Below are positions 52,360-64,000 of a DNA stretch of 64,000 nucleotides, piece after piece. Made by a program: the position numbers and the translations under genes. The notes below the pieces were generated by a model. That model searched no databases, had not been told where the DNA came from, and saw nothing but the letters and a program-made list of their open reading frames with translations. The stretch is taken from positions 6,850,501 through 6,914,500 of the forward strand of contig JAYJMM010000039.1 in assembly GCA_037349105.1 (NCBI GenBank). Reading direction: 5' to 3'. The stretch is from Limnomonas spitsbergensis (lineage: Eukaryota > Chlorophyta > Chlorophyceae > Chlamydomonadales). Each line of letters begins with the position of its first letter. Positions within the stretch are counted from its first letter, which is position 1.

Positions 52360-55300
52360 CCACAAAGCTTCTGCCTCCAATCGCTACTTTCAGCCACCCT
52401 GCCTCCAACCACCGGCACAAAACTACCATCACCAGCCCCCCCCTCCACCCCTTCCAACCACCGGCACAAAACTACCATCACCAGCCCCCCCCTCCACCCC
52501 TTCCAACCACCGGCACAAAACTACCATCACCAGCCCCCCCCTCCACCCCTTCTAACCACTGGCACAAAACTACCATCACCAGCCCCCCCCTCCACCCCTT
52601 CCAACCACCGGCACAAAACTACCATCACCAGCCACCCCCTCCACCCCTTCCAACCACCAGCACAAAACTACCATCACCAGCCCCCCCCTCCACCCCTTCC
52701 AACCACCGGCACAAAGCTACCATCACCAGCCACCCCCTCCACCCCTTCCAACCACCGGCACAAAACTACCATCACCAGCCACCCCCTCCACCCCTTCCAA
52801 CCACCGGCACAAAACTACCATCACCAGCCACCCCCTCCACCCCTTCCAACCACCGGCACAAAACTACCATCACCAGCCACCCCCTCCATCCCTTCCAACC
52901 ACCGGCACAAAACTACCATCACCAGCCCCCCCCTCCACCCCTTCCAACCACCGGCACAAAACTACCATCACCAGCCCCCCCCTCCACCCCTTCCAACCAC
53001 CGGCACAAAACTACCATCACCAGCCACCCCCTCCACCCCTTCCAACCACCAGCACACAACTACCATCACCAGCCACCCCCTCCACCCCTTCCAACCACCG
53101 GCACAAAACTACCATCACCAGCCACCCCCTCCACCCCTTCCAACCACCGGCACAAAACTACCATCACCAGCCACCCCCTCCACCCCTTCCAACCACTGGC
53201 ACAAAACTACCATCACCAGCCACCCCCTCAACCCCTTCCAACCACCGGCACAAAACTACCATCACCAGCCACCCCCTCCACCCCTTCCAACCACCGGCAC
53301 ACAACTACCATCACCAGCCACCCCCTCCACCCCTTCCAACCACCGACACAAAACTACCATCACCAGCCACCCTCTCCACCCCTTCCAACCACCGGCACAA
53401 AACTACCATCACCAGCCCCCCCCTCCACCCCTTCCAACCACCGGCACAAAACTACCATCACCAGCCACCCCCTCCACCCCTTCCAACCACCGGCACAAAA
53501 CTACCATCACCAGCCCCCCCCTCCACCCCTTCCAACCACCGGCACAAAACTACCATCACCAGCCCCCCTCTCCACCCCTTCCAACCACCGGCACAAAACT
53601 ACCATCACCAGCCCCCCCCTCCACCCCTTCCAACCACCGGCACAAAACTACCATCACCAGCCCCCCCCTCCACCCCTTCCAACCACCGGCAAAAAACTAC
53701 CATCACCAGCCACCCCCTCCACCCCTTCCAACCACCGGCAAAAAACTACCATCACCAGCCACCCCCTCCACCCCTTCCAACCACCGGCACAAAACTACCA
53801 TCACCAGCCCCCCCCTCCACCCCTTCCAACCACCGGCACAAAACTACCATCACCAGCCACCCCCTCCACCCCTTCCAACCACCGGCACAAAACTACCATC
53901 ACCAGCCACCCCCTCCACCCCTTCCAACCACCGGCACAAAACTACCATCACCAGCCCCCCCCTCCACCCCTTCCAACCACCGGCACAAAACTACCATCAC
54001 CAGCCCCCCCCTCCACCCCTTCCAACCACCGGCACAAAACTACCATCACCAGCCCCCCCCTCCACCCCTTCCAACCACCGGCACAAAACTACCATCACCA
54101 GCCCCCCCCTCCACCCCTTCCAACCACCGGCACAAAACTACTATCACCAGCCCCCCCCTCCACCCCTTCCAACCACCGGCACAAAACTACCATCACCAGC
54201 CACCCCCTCCATCCCTTCCAACCACCGGCACAAAACTACTATCACCAGCCCCCCCCTCCACCCCTTCCAACCACCGGCACAAAACTACCATCACCAGCCA
54301 CCCCCTCCACCCCTTCCAACCACCGGCACAAAACTACTATCACCAGCCACCCCCTCCACCCCTTCCAACCACCGGCACAAAACTACCATCACCAGCCCCC
54401 CTCTCCATCCCTTCCAACCACCGGCACAAAACTACCATCACCAGCCCCCCTCTCCACCCCTTCCAACCACCGGCACAAAACTACCATCACCAGCCACCCC
54501 CTCCACCCCTTCCAACCACCGGCACAAAACTACCATCACCAGCCACCCCCTCCACCCCTTCCAACCACCGGCACAAAACTACCATCACCAGCCCCCCCTC
54601 CATCCCTTCCAACCACCGGCACAAAACTACTATCACCAGCCACCCCCTCCACCCCTTCCAACCACCGGCACAAAACTACCATCACCAGCCACCCCCTCCA
54701 CCCCTTCCAACCACCGGCACAAAACTACCATCACCAGCCACCCCCTCCACCCCTTCCAACCACCGGCACAAAACTACCATCACCAGCCACCCCCTCCATC
54801 CCTTCCAACCACCGGCACAAAACTACCATCACCAGCCCCCCCCTCCACCCCTTCCAACCACCGGCACAAAACTACCATCACCAGCCCCCCCCTCCACCCC
54901 TTCCAACCACCGGCACAAAACTACCATCACCAGCCACCCCCTCCATCCCTTCCAACCACCAGCACAAAACTACCATCACCAGCCCCCCCTCCATACCTTC
55001 CAACCACCGGCACAAAACTACTATCACCAGCCACCCTCTCCACCCCTTCCAACCACCGGCACAAAACTACCATCACCAGCCCCCCCCTCCACCCCTTCTA
55101 ACCACCGGCACAAAACTACTATCACCAGCCACCCCCTCCACCCCTTCCAACCACTGGCACAAAACTACCATCACCAGCCCCCCCCTCCACCCCTTCCAAC
55201 CACCGGCACAAAACTACTATCACCAGCCACCCCCTCCACCCCTTCCAACCACCGGCACAAAACTACCATCACCAGCCACCCCGTCCATCCTTCCAACCAC

Positions 55301-58300
55301 CGGCACAAAACTACCATCACCAGCCCCACCCTCCACCCCTTCCAACCACCGGCAAAAACTACTATCACCAGCCACCCTCTCCACCCCTTCCAACCACCGG
55401 CACAAAACTACCATCACCAGCCCCCCCCTCCACCCCTTCCAACCACCGGCACAAAACTACCATCACCAGCCACCCTCTCCACCCCTTCCAACCACCGGCA
55501 CAAAACTACCATCACCAGCCACCCCCTCCACCCCTTCCAACCACTGGCACAAAACTACCATCACCAGCCACCCCCTCCACCCCTTCCAACCACCGGCACA
55601 AAACTACTATCACCAGCCACCCCCTCCACCCCTTCCAACCACCAGCACAAAACTACCATCACCAGCCCCCCCCTCCACCCCTTCCAACCACCGGCACAAA
55701 GCTACCATCACCAGCCACCCCCTCCACCCCTTCCAACCACCGGCACAAAACTACCATCACCAGCCCCCCCCTCCACCCCTTCCAACCACCGGCACAAAAC
55801 TACCATCACCAGCCACCCCCTCCACCCCTTCCAACCACCGGCACAAAACTACCATCACCAGCCACCCCCTCCACCCCTTCCAACCACCAGCACAAAACTA
55901 CCATCACCAGCCCCCCCCTCCACCCCTTCCAACCACCGGCACAAAGCTACCATCACCAGCCACCCCCTCCACCCCTTCCAACCACCGGCACAAAACTACC
56001 ATCACCAGCCACCCCCTCCACCCCTTCCAACCACCGGCACAAAACTACCATCACCAGCCACCCCCTCCACCCCTTCCAACCACCGGCACAAAACTACCAT
56101 CACCAGCCACCCCCTCCACCCCTTCCAACCACCGGCAAAAAACTACCATCACCAGCCACCCCCTCCACCCCTTCCAACCACCGGCACAAAACTACCATCA
56201 CCAGCCCCCCCCTCCACCCCTTCCAACCACCGGCACAAAACTACCATCACCAGCCACCCCCTCCACCCCTTCCAACCACCGGCACAAAACTACCATCACC
56301 AGCCACCCCCTCCACCCCTTCCAACCACCGGCACAAAACTACCATCACCAGCCCCCCCCTCCACCCCTTCCAACCACCGGCACAAAACTACCATCACCAG
56401 CCCCCCCCTCCACCCCTTCCAACCACCGGCACAAAACTACCATCACCAGCCCCCCCCTCCACCCCTTCCAACCACCGGCACAAAACTACCATCACCAGCC
56501 CCCCCCTCCACCCCTTCCAACCACCGGCACAAAACTACTATCACCAGCCCCCCCATCCACCCCTTCCAACCACCGGCACAAAACTACCATCACCAGCCAC
56601 CCCCTCCATCCCTTCCAACCACCGGCACAAAACTACTATCACCAGCCCCCCCCTCCACCCCTTCCAACCACCGGCACAAAACTACCATCACCAGCCACCC
56701 CCTCCACCCCTTCCAACCACCGGCACAAAACTACTATCACCAGCCACCCCCTCCACCCCTTCCAACCACCGGCACAAAACTACCATCACCAGCCCCCCTC
56801 TCCATCCCTTCCAACCACCGGCACAAAACTACCATCACCAGCCCCCCTCTCCACCCCTTCCAACCACCGGCACAAAACTACCATCACCAGCCACCCCCTC
56901 CACCCCTTCCAACCACCGGCACAAAACTACCATCACCAGCCACCCCCTCCACCCCTTCCAACCACCGGCACAAAACTACCATCACCAGCCCCCCCTCCAT
57001 CCCTTCCAACCACCGGCACAAAACTACTATCACCAGCCACCCCCTCCACCCCTTCCAACCACCGGCACAAAACTACCATCACCAGCCACCCCCTCCACCC
57101 CTTCCAACCACCGGCACAAAACTACCATCACCAGCCACCCCCTCCACCCCTTCCAACCACCGGCACAAAACTACCATCACCAGCCACCCCCTCCATCCCT
57201 TCCAACCACCGGCACAAAACTACCATCACCAGCCCCCCCCTCCACCCCTTCCAACCACCGGCACAAAACTACCATCACCAGCCCCCCCCTCCACCCCTTC
57301 CAACCACCGGCACAAAACTACCATCACCAGCCACCCCCTCCATCCCTTCCAACCACCAGCACAAAACTACCATCACCAGCCCCCCCTCCATACCTTCCAA
57401 CCACCGGCACAAAACTACTATCACCAGCCACCCTCTCCACCCCTTCCAACCACCGGCACAAAACTACCATCACCAGCCCCCCCCTCCACCCCTTCTAACC
57501 ACCGGCACAAAACTACTATCACCAGCCACCCCCTCCACCCCTTCCAACCACTGGCACAAAACTACCATCACCAGCCCCCCCCTCCACCCCTTCCAACCAC
57601 CGGCACAAAACTACTATCACCAGCCACCCCCTCCACCCCTTCCAACCACCGGCACAAAACTACCATCACCAGCCACCCCGTCCATCCTTCCAACCACCGG
57701 CACAAAACTACCATCACCAGCCCCACCCTCCACCCCTTCCAACCACCGGCAAAAACTACTATCACCAGCCACCCTCTCCACCCCTTCCAACCACCGGCAC
57801 AAAACTACCATCACCAGCCCCCCCCTCCACCCCTTCCAACCACCGGCACAAAACTACCATCACCAGCCACCCTCTCCACCCCTTCCAACCACCGGCACAA
57901 AACTACCATCACCAGCCACCCCCTCCACCCCTTCCAACCACTGGCACAAAACTACCATCACCAGCCACCCCCTCCACCCCTTCCAACCACCGGCACAAAA
58001 CTACTATCACCAGCCACCCCCTCCACCCCTTCCAACCACCAGCACAAAACTACCATCACCAGCCCCCCCCTCCACCCCTTCCAACCACCGGCACAAAGCT
58101 ACCATCACCAGCCACCCCCTCCACCCCTTCCAACCACCGGCACAAAACTACCATCACCAGCCCCCCCCTCCACCCCTTCCAACCACCGGCACAAAACTAC
58201 CATCACCAGCCACCCCCTCCACCCCTTCCAACCACCGGCACAAAACTACCATCACCAGCCACCCCCTCCACCCCTTCCAACCACCAGCACAAAACTACCA

Positions 58301-61300
58301 TCACCAGCCCCCCCCTCCACCCCTTCCAACCACCGGCACAAAGCTACCATCACCAGCCACCCCCTCCACCCCTTCCAACCACCGGCACAAAACTACCATC
58401 ACCAGCCACCCCCTCCACCCCTTCCAACCACCGGCACAAAACTACCATCACCAGCCACCCCCTCCACCCCTTCCAACCACCGGCACAAAACTACCATCAC
58501 CAGCCACCCCCTCCACCCCTTCCAACCACCGGCACAAAAGTACCATCACCAGCCCCCCCCTCCACCCCTTCCAACCACCGGCACAAAACTACCATCACCA
58601 GCCACCCCCTCCACCCCTTCCAACCACCGGCACAAAACTACCATCACCAGCCACCCCCTCCACCCCTTCCAACCACCAGCACACAACTACCATCACCAGC
58701 CACCCCCTCCACCCCTTCCAACCACCGGCACAAAACTACCATCACCAGCCACCCCCTCCACCCCTTCCAACCACCGGCACAAAACTACCATCACCAGCCA
58801 CCCCTTCCACCCCTTCCAACCACTGGCACAAAACTACCATCACCAGCCACCCCCTCCACCCCTTCCAACCACCGGCACAAAACTACCATCACCAGCCCCC
58901 CCCTCCACCCCTTCCAACCACCGGCACACAACTACCATCACCAGCCACCCCCTCCACCCCTTCCAACCACCGACACAAAACTACCATCACCAGCCACCCT
59001 CTCCACCCCTTCCAACCACCGGCACAAAACTACCATCACCAGCCACCCCCTCCACCCCTTCCAACCACCGGCACAAAACTACCATCACCAGCCCCCCCCT
59101 CCACCCCTTCCAACCACCGGCACAAAACTACCATCACCAGCCACCCCCTCCACCCCTTCCAACCACCGGCACAAAACTACCATCACCAGCCCCCCCCTCC
59201 ACCCCTTCCAACCACCGGCACAAAACTACCATCACCAGCCCCCCTCTCCACCCCTTCCAACCACCGGCACAAAACTACCATCACCAGCCCCCCCCTCCAC
59301 CCCTTCCAACCACCGGCACAAAACTACCATCACCAGCCACCCCCTCCACCCCTTCCAACCACCGGCACAAAACTACCATCACCAGCCACCCCCTCCACCC
59401 CTTCCAACCACCGGCACAAAACTACCATCACCAGCCACCCCCTCCACCCCTTCCAACCACCGGCACAAAACTACCATCACCAGCCCCCCTCTCCACCCCT
59501 TCCAACCACCGGCACAAAACTACCATCACCAGCCACCCCCTCCACCCCTTCCAACCACCGGCACAAAACTACCATCACCAGCCACCCCCTCCACCCCTTC
59601 CAACCACCGGCAAAAAACTACCATCACCAGCCACCCCCTCCACCCCTTCCAACCACCGGCACAAAACTACCATCACCAGCCCCCCCCTCCACCCCTTCCA
59701 ACCACCGGCACAAAACTACCATCACCAGCCCCCCTCTCCACCCCTTCCAACCACCAGCACAAAACTACCATCACCAGCCCCCCCCTCCACCCCTTCCAAC
59801 CACCGGCACAAAACTACCATCACCAGCCCCCCTCTCCACCCCTTCCAACCACCGGCAAAAAACTACCATCACCAGCCACCCTCTCCACCCCTTCCAACCA
59901 CCGGCACAAAACTACCATCACCAGCCACCCTCTCCACCCCTTCCAACCACTGGCACAAAACTACCATCACCAGCCCCCCCCTCCACCCCTTCCAACCACC
60001 GGCACAAAACTACCATCACCAGCCCCCCCCTCCACCCCTTCCAACCACCGGCACAAAACTACTATCACCAGCCACCCCCTCCACCCCTTCCAACCACTGG
60101 CACAAAACTACCATCACCAGCCCCCCCCTCCACCCCTTCCAACCACCGGCACAAAACTACTATCACCAGCCACCCCCTCCACCCCTTCCAACCACCGGCA
60201 CAAAACTACCATCACCAGCCACCCCCTCCACCCCTTCCAACCACCGGCACAAAACTACTATCACCAGCCACCCTCTCCACCCCTTCCAACCACCGGCACA
60301 AAACTACCATCACCAGCCCCCCCCCTCCACCCCTTCTAACCACCGTCACAAAACTACTATCACCAGCCCCCCCCTCCACCCCTTCCAACCACCGGCACAA
60401 AACTACTATCACCAGCCCCCCCCTCCACCCCTTCCAACCACCGGCACAAAACTACCATCACCAGCCACCCCCTCCACCCCTTCCAACCACCGGCACAAAA
60501 CTACCATCACCAGCCACCCCCTCCACCCCTTCCAACCACCGGCACAAAACTACTATCACCAGCGACCCCCTCCACCCCTTCCAACCACCGGCACAAAACT
60601 ACCATCACCAGCCCCCCCCTCCACCCCTTCCAACCACCGGCACAAAACTACTATCACCAGCCCCCCCCTCCACCCCTTCCAACCACCGGCACAAAACTAC
60701 CATCACCAGCCACCCCCTCCACCCCTTCCAACCACCGGCACAAAACTACCATCACCAGCCCCCCCCTCCACCCCTTCCAACCACCGGCACAAAACTACTA
60801 TCACCAGCCACCCCCTCCACCCCTTCCAACCACCGGCACAAAACTACCATCACCAGCCACCCCCTCCACCCCTTCCAACCACCGGCACAAAACTACCATC
60901 ACCAGCCCCCCCCTCCACCCCTTCCAACCACCGGCACAAAACTACCATCACCAGCCACCCCCTCCACCCCTTCCAACCACCGGCACAAAACTACCATCAC
61001 CAGCCCCCCCCTCCACCCCTTCCAACCACCGGCACAAAACTACTATCACCAGCGACCCCCTCCACCCCTTCCAACCACCGGCACAAAACTACCATCACCA
61101 GCCCCCCCCTCCACCCCTTCCAACCACCGGCACAAAACTACTATCACCAGCCCCCCCCTCCACCCCTTCCAACCACCGGCACAAAACTACCATCACCAGC
61201 CACCCCCTCCACCCCTTCCAACCACCGGCACAAAACTACCATCACCAGCCCCCCCCTCCACCCCTTCCAACCACCGGCACAAAACTACTATCACCAGCCA

Positions 61301-64000
61301 CCCCCTCCACCCCTTCCAACCACCGGCACAAAACTACCATCACCAGCCACCCCCTCCATCCCTTCCAACCACCGGCACAAAACTACCATCACCAGCCCCC
61401 CCCTCCACCCCTTCCAACCACCGGCACAAAACTACTATCACCAGCCACCCTCTCCACCCCTTCCAACTACCGGCACAAAACTACCATCACCAGCCCCCCT
61501 CTCCACCCCTTCCAACCACCGGCACAAAACTACCATCACCAGCCACCCCCTCCACCCCTTCCAACCACTGGCACAAAACTACCATCACCAGCCCCCCCCT
61601 CCACCCCTTCCAACCACCGGCACAAAACTACTATCACCAGCCACCCCCTCCACCCCTTCCAACCACCGGCACAAAACTACCATCACCAGCCACCCCCTCC
61701 ATCCCTTCCAACCACCGGCACAAAACTACCATCACCAGCCCCCCCCTCCACCCCTTCCAACCACCGGCACAAAACTACTATCACCAGCCACCCTCTCCAC
61801 CCCTTCCAACCACCGGCACAAAACTACCATCACCAGCCCCCCCCTCCACCCCTTCCAACCACCGACACAAAACTACCATCACCAGCCACCCCCTCCACCC
61901 CTTCCAACCACCGGCACAAAACTACCATCACCAGCCACCCCCTCCACCCCTTCCAACCACCGGCACAAAACTACCATCACCAGCCACCCCCTCCACCCCT
62001 TCCAACCACCGGCACAAAACTACCATCACCAGCCCCCCTCTCCACCCCTTCCAACCACCGGCACAAAACTACCATCACCAGCCACCCCCTCCACCCCTTC
62101 CAACCACCGGCACAAAACTACCATCACCAGCCACCCCCTCCACCCCTTCCAACCACCGGCAAAAAACTACCATCACCAGCCACCCCCTCCACCCCTTCCA
62201 ACCACCGGCACAAAACTACCATCACCAGCCCCCCCCTCCACCCCTTCCAACCACCGGCACAAAACTACCATCACCAGCCCCCCTCTCCACCCCTTCCAAC
62301 CACCAGCACAAAACTACCATCACCAGCCCCCCCCTCCACCCCTTCCAACCACCGGCACAAAACTACCATCACCAGCCCCCCTCTCCACCCCTTCCAACCA
62401 CCGGCAAAAAACTACCATCACCAGCCACCCTCTCCACCCCTTCCAACCACCGGCACAAAACTACCATCACCAGCCACCCTCTCCACCCCTTCCAACCACT
62501 GGCACAAAACTACCATCACCAGCCCCCCCCTCCACCCCTTCCAACCACCGGCACAAAACTACCATCACCAGCCTCCCCCTCCACCCCTTCCAACCACCGG
62601 CACAAAACTACTATCACCAGCCACCCCCTCCACCCCTTCCAACCACTGGCACAAAACTACCATCACCAGCCCCCCCCTCCACCCCTTCCAACCACCGGCA
62701 CAAAACTACTATCACCAGCCACCCCCTCCACCCCTTCCAACCACCGGCACAAAACTACCATCACCAGCCACCCCCTCCACCCCTTCCAACCACCGGCACA
62801 AAACTACTATCACCAGCCACCCTCTCCACCCCTTCCAACCACCGGCACAAAACTACCATCACCAGCCCCCCCCCTCCACCCCTTCTAACCACCGGCACAA
62901 AACTACTATCACCAGCCCCCCCCTCCACCCCTTCCAACCACCGGCACAAAACTACTATCACCAGCCCCCCCCTCCACCCCTTCCAACCACCGGCACAAAA
63001 CTACCATCACCAGCCACCCCCTCCACCCCTTCCAACCACCGGCACAAAACTACCATCACCAGCCCCCCCCTCCACCCCTTCCAACCACCGGCACAAAACT
63101 ACTATCACCAGCGACCCCCTCCACCCCTTCCAACCACCGGCACAAAACTACCATCACCAGCCCCCCCCTCCACCCCTTCCAACCACCGGCACAAAACTAC
63201 TATCACCAGCCCCCCCCTCCACCCCTTCCAACCACCGGCACAAAACTACCATCACCAGCCACCCCCTCCACCCCTTCCAACCACCGGCACAAAACTACCA
63301 TCACCAGCCCCCCCCTCCACCCCTTCCAACCACCGGCACAAAACTACTATCACCAGCCACCCCCTCCACCCCTTCCAACCACCGGCACAAAACTACCATC
63401 ACCAGCCACCCCCTCCATCCCTTCCAACCACCGGCACAAAACTACCATCACCAGCCCCCCCCTCCACCCCTTCCAACCACCGGCACAAAACTACCATCAC
63501 CAGCCACCCCCTCCACCCCTTCCAACCACCGGCACAAAACTACCATCACCAGCCCCCCCCTCCACCCCTTCCAACCACCGGCACAAAACTACCATCACCA
63601 GCCACCCCCTCCATCCCTTCCAACCACCGGCACAAAACTACCATCACCAGCCCCCCCCTCCACCCCTTCCAACCACCGGCACAAAGCTACCATCACCAGC
63701 CACCCCCTCCACCCCTTCCAACCACCGGCACAAAACTACCATCACCAGCCACCCCCTCCACCCCTTCCAACCACTGGCACAAAACTACCATCACCAGCCC
63801 CCCCCTCCACCCCTTCCAACCACCGGCACAAAACTACTATCACCAGCCACCCCCTCCACCCCTTCCAACCACCGGCACAAAACTACCATCACCAGCCACC
63901 CCCTCCATCCCTTCCAACCACCGGCACAAAACTACCATCACCAGCCCCCCCCTCCACCCCTTCCAACCACCGGCACAAAACTACTATCACCAGCCACCCT
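52360..64000. repeat. 49-bp satellite array, about 237 units, runs off the window
   Basis: The unit reads CCACCGGCACAAAACTACCA then TCACCAGCC[AC]CCCCCTCCAC and CCCTTCCAA. Variants differ by single bases (A/C after CAGCC, TCT for CCT, CTACTATC, GGCAAAAAAC) and allow higher-order repeats to be seen. Two adjacent copies of a 2,397-bp block lie at about 53737-56133 and 56134-58530. Another block is repeated with a 2,549-bp offset, roughly 59.4-61.5 kb onto 62.0-64.0 kb. There are no unique spacers, so it is not CRISPR-like. All frames inside it are artefacts. The left edge is ragged from 52280. Confidence 0.97.

Noticed and set aside
52360..64000. CRISPR array or tandem protein gene in the 49-bp repeats
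   Set aside because: There are no unique spacers between units, the host is eukaryotic, and the period is not a multiple of three, so frames close quickly.

Overview
This window looks like nuclear DNA of a green alga (chlorophyte or prasinophyte). The evidence is intron-rich genes with GT-AG junctions, a plastid-type Rubisco accumulation factor 2 (RAF2) gene with a transit-peptide-like first exon, an algal LINE of the APE type, TTTAGGG-like motifs and very heavy minisatellite load. A genus cannot be proved from the sequence; a Cymbomonas-like or volvocalean alga would fit.

Layout. 0-2.3 kb: an 18-bp minisatellite and a weak coding fragment. 2.4-7 kb (minus): an unrecognised helical protein gene and some possible upstream exons. 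8.06-10.69 kb (minus): a RAF2 gene reconstructed as six phase-compatible exons, with a pterin-dehydratase-like (PCD) domain. 11.6-12.9 kb: an inverted-repeat transposon. 14.1-20.9 kb (plus): a decayed LINE, split by a 3,018-bp insertion with TGCC target duplications that itself carries a 454-bp foldback element. 22.6-38.4 kb (plus): a 14-15 exon gene for a membrane-contact-site type lipid transfer protein (SMP, C2, long disordered region, coiled coil, PH-like). 40.2-52.2 kb (minus): the last 16 exons (650 residues) of a paladin-like gene, convergent with the SMP gene; its 5' part is outside the window. 52.36-64.0 kb: a 49-bp satellite array of about 237 units with 2.4-2.5 kb higher-order repeats, running off the window.

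The most striking observation links all four protein genes. Many exon-intron junctions are followed or preceded by tandem, decaying copies of themselves: the last or first 20-100 exon bases plus adjoining splice site and intron. The copies become more degenerate with distance, and in two cases they appear to have turned into regular minisatellites (17-bp and 51-bp) whose every unit holds a splice-acceptor-like AG|GT. I count more than 20 such junctions. This suggests that introns here grow by local tandem duplication centred on splice junctions, producing intronic minisatellites and decoy splice sites.

Exon models were assembled by eye from splice motifs, reading-phase agreement and family resemblance; no search or RNA evidence was available.
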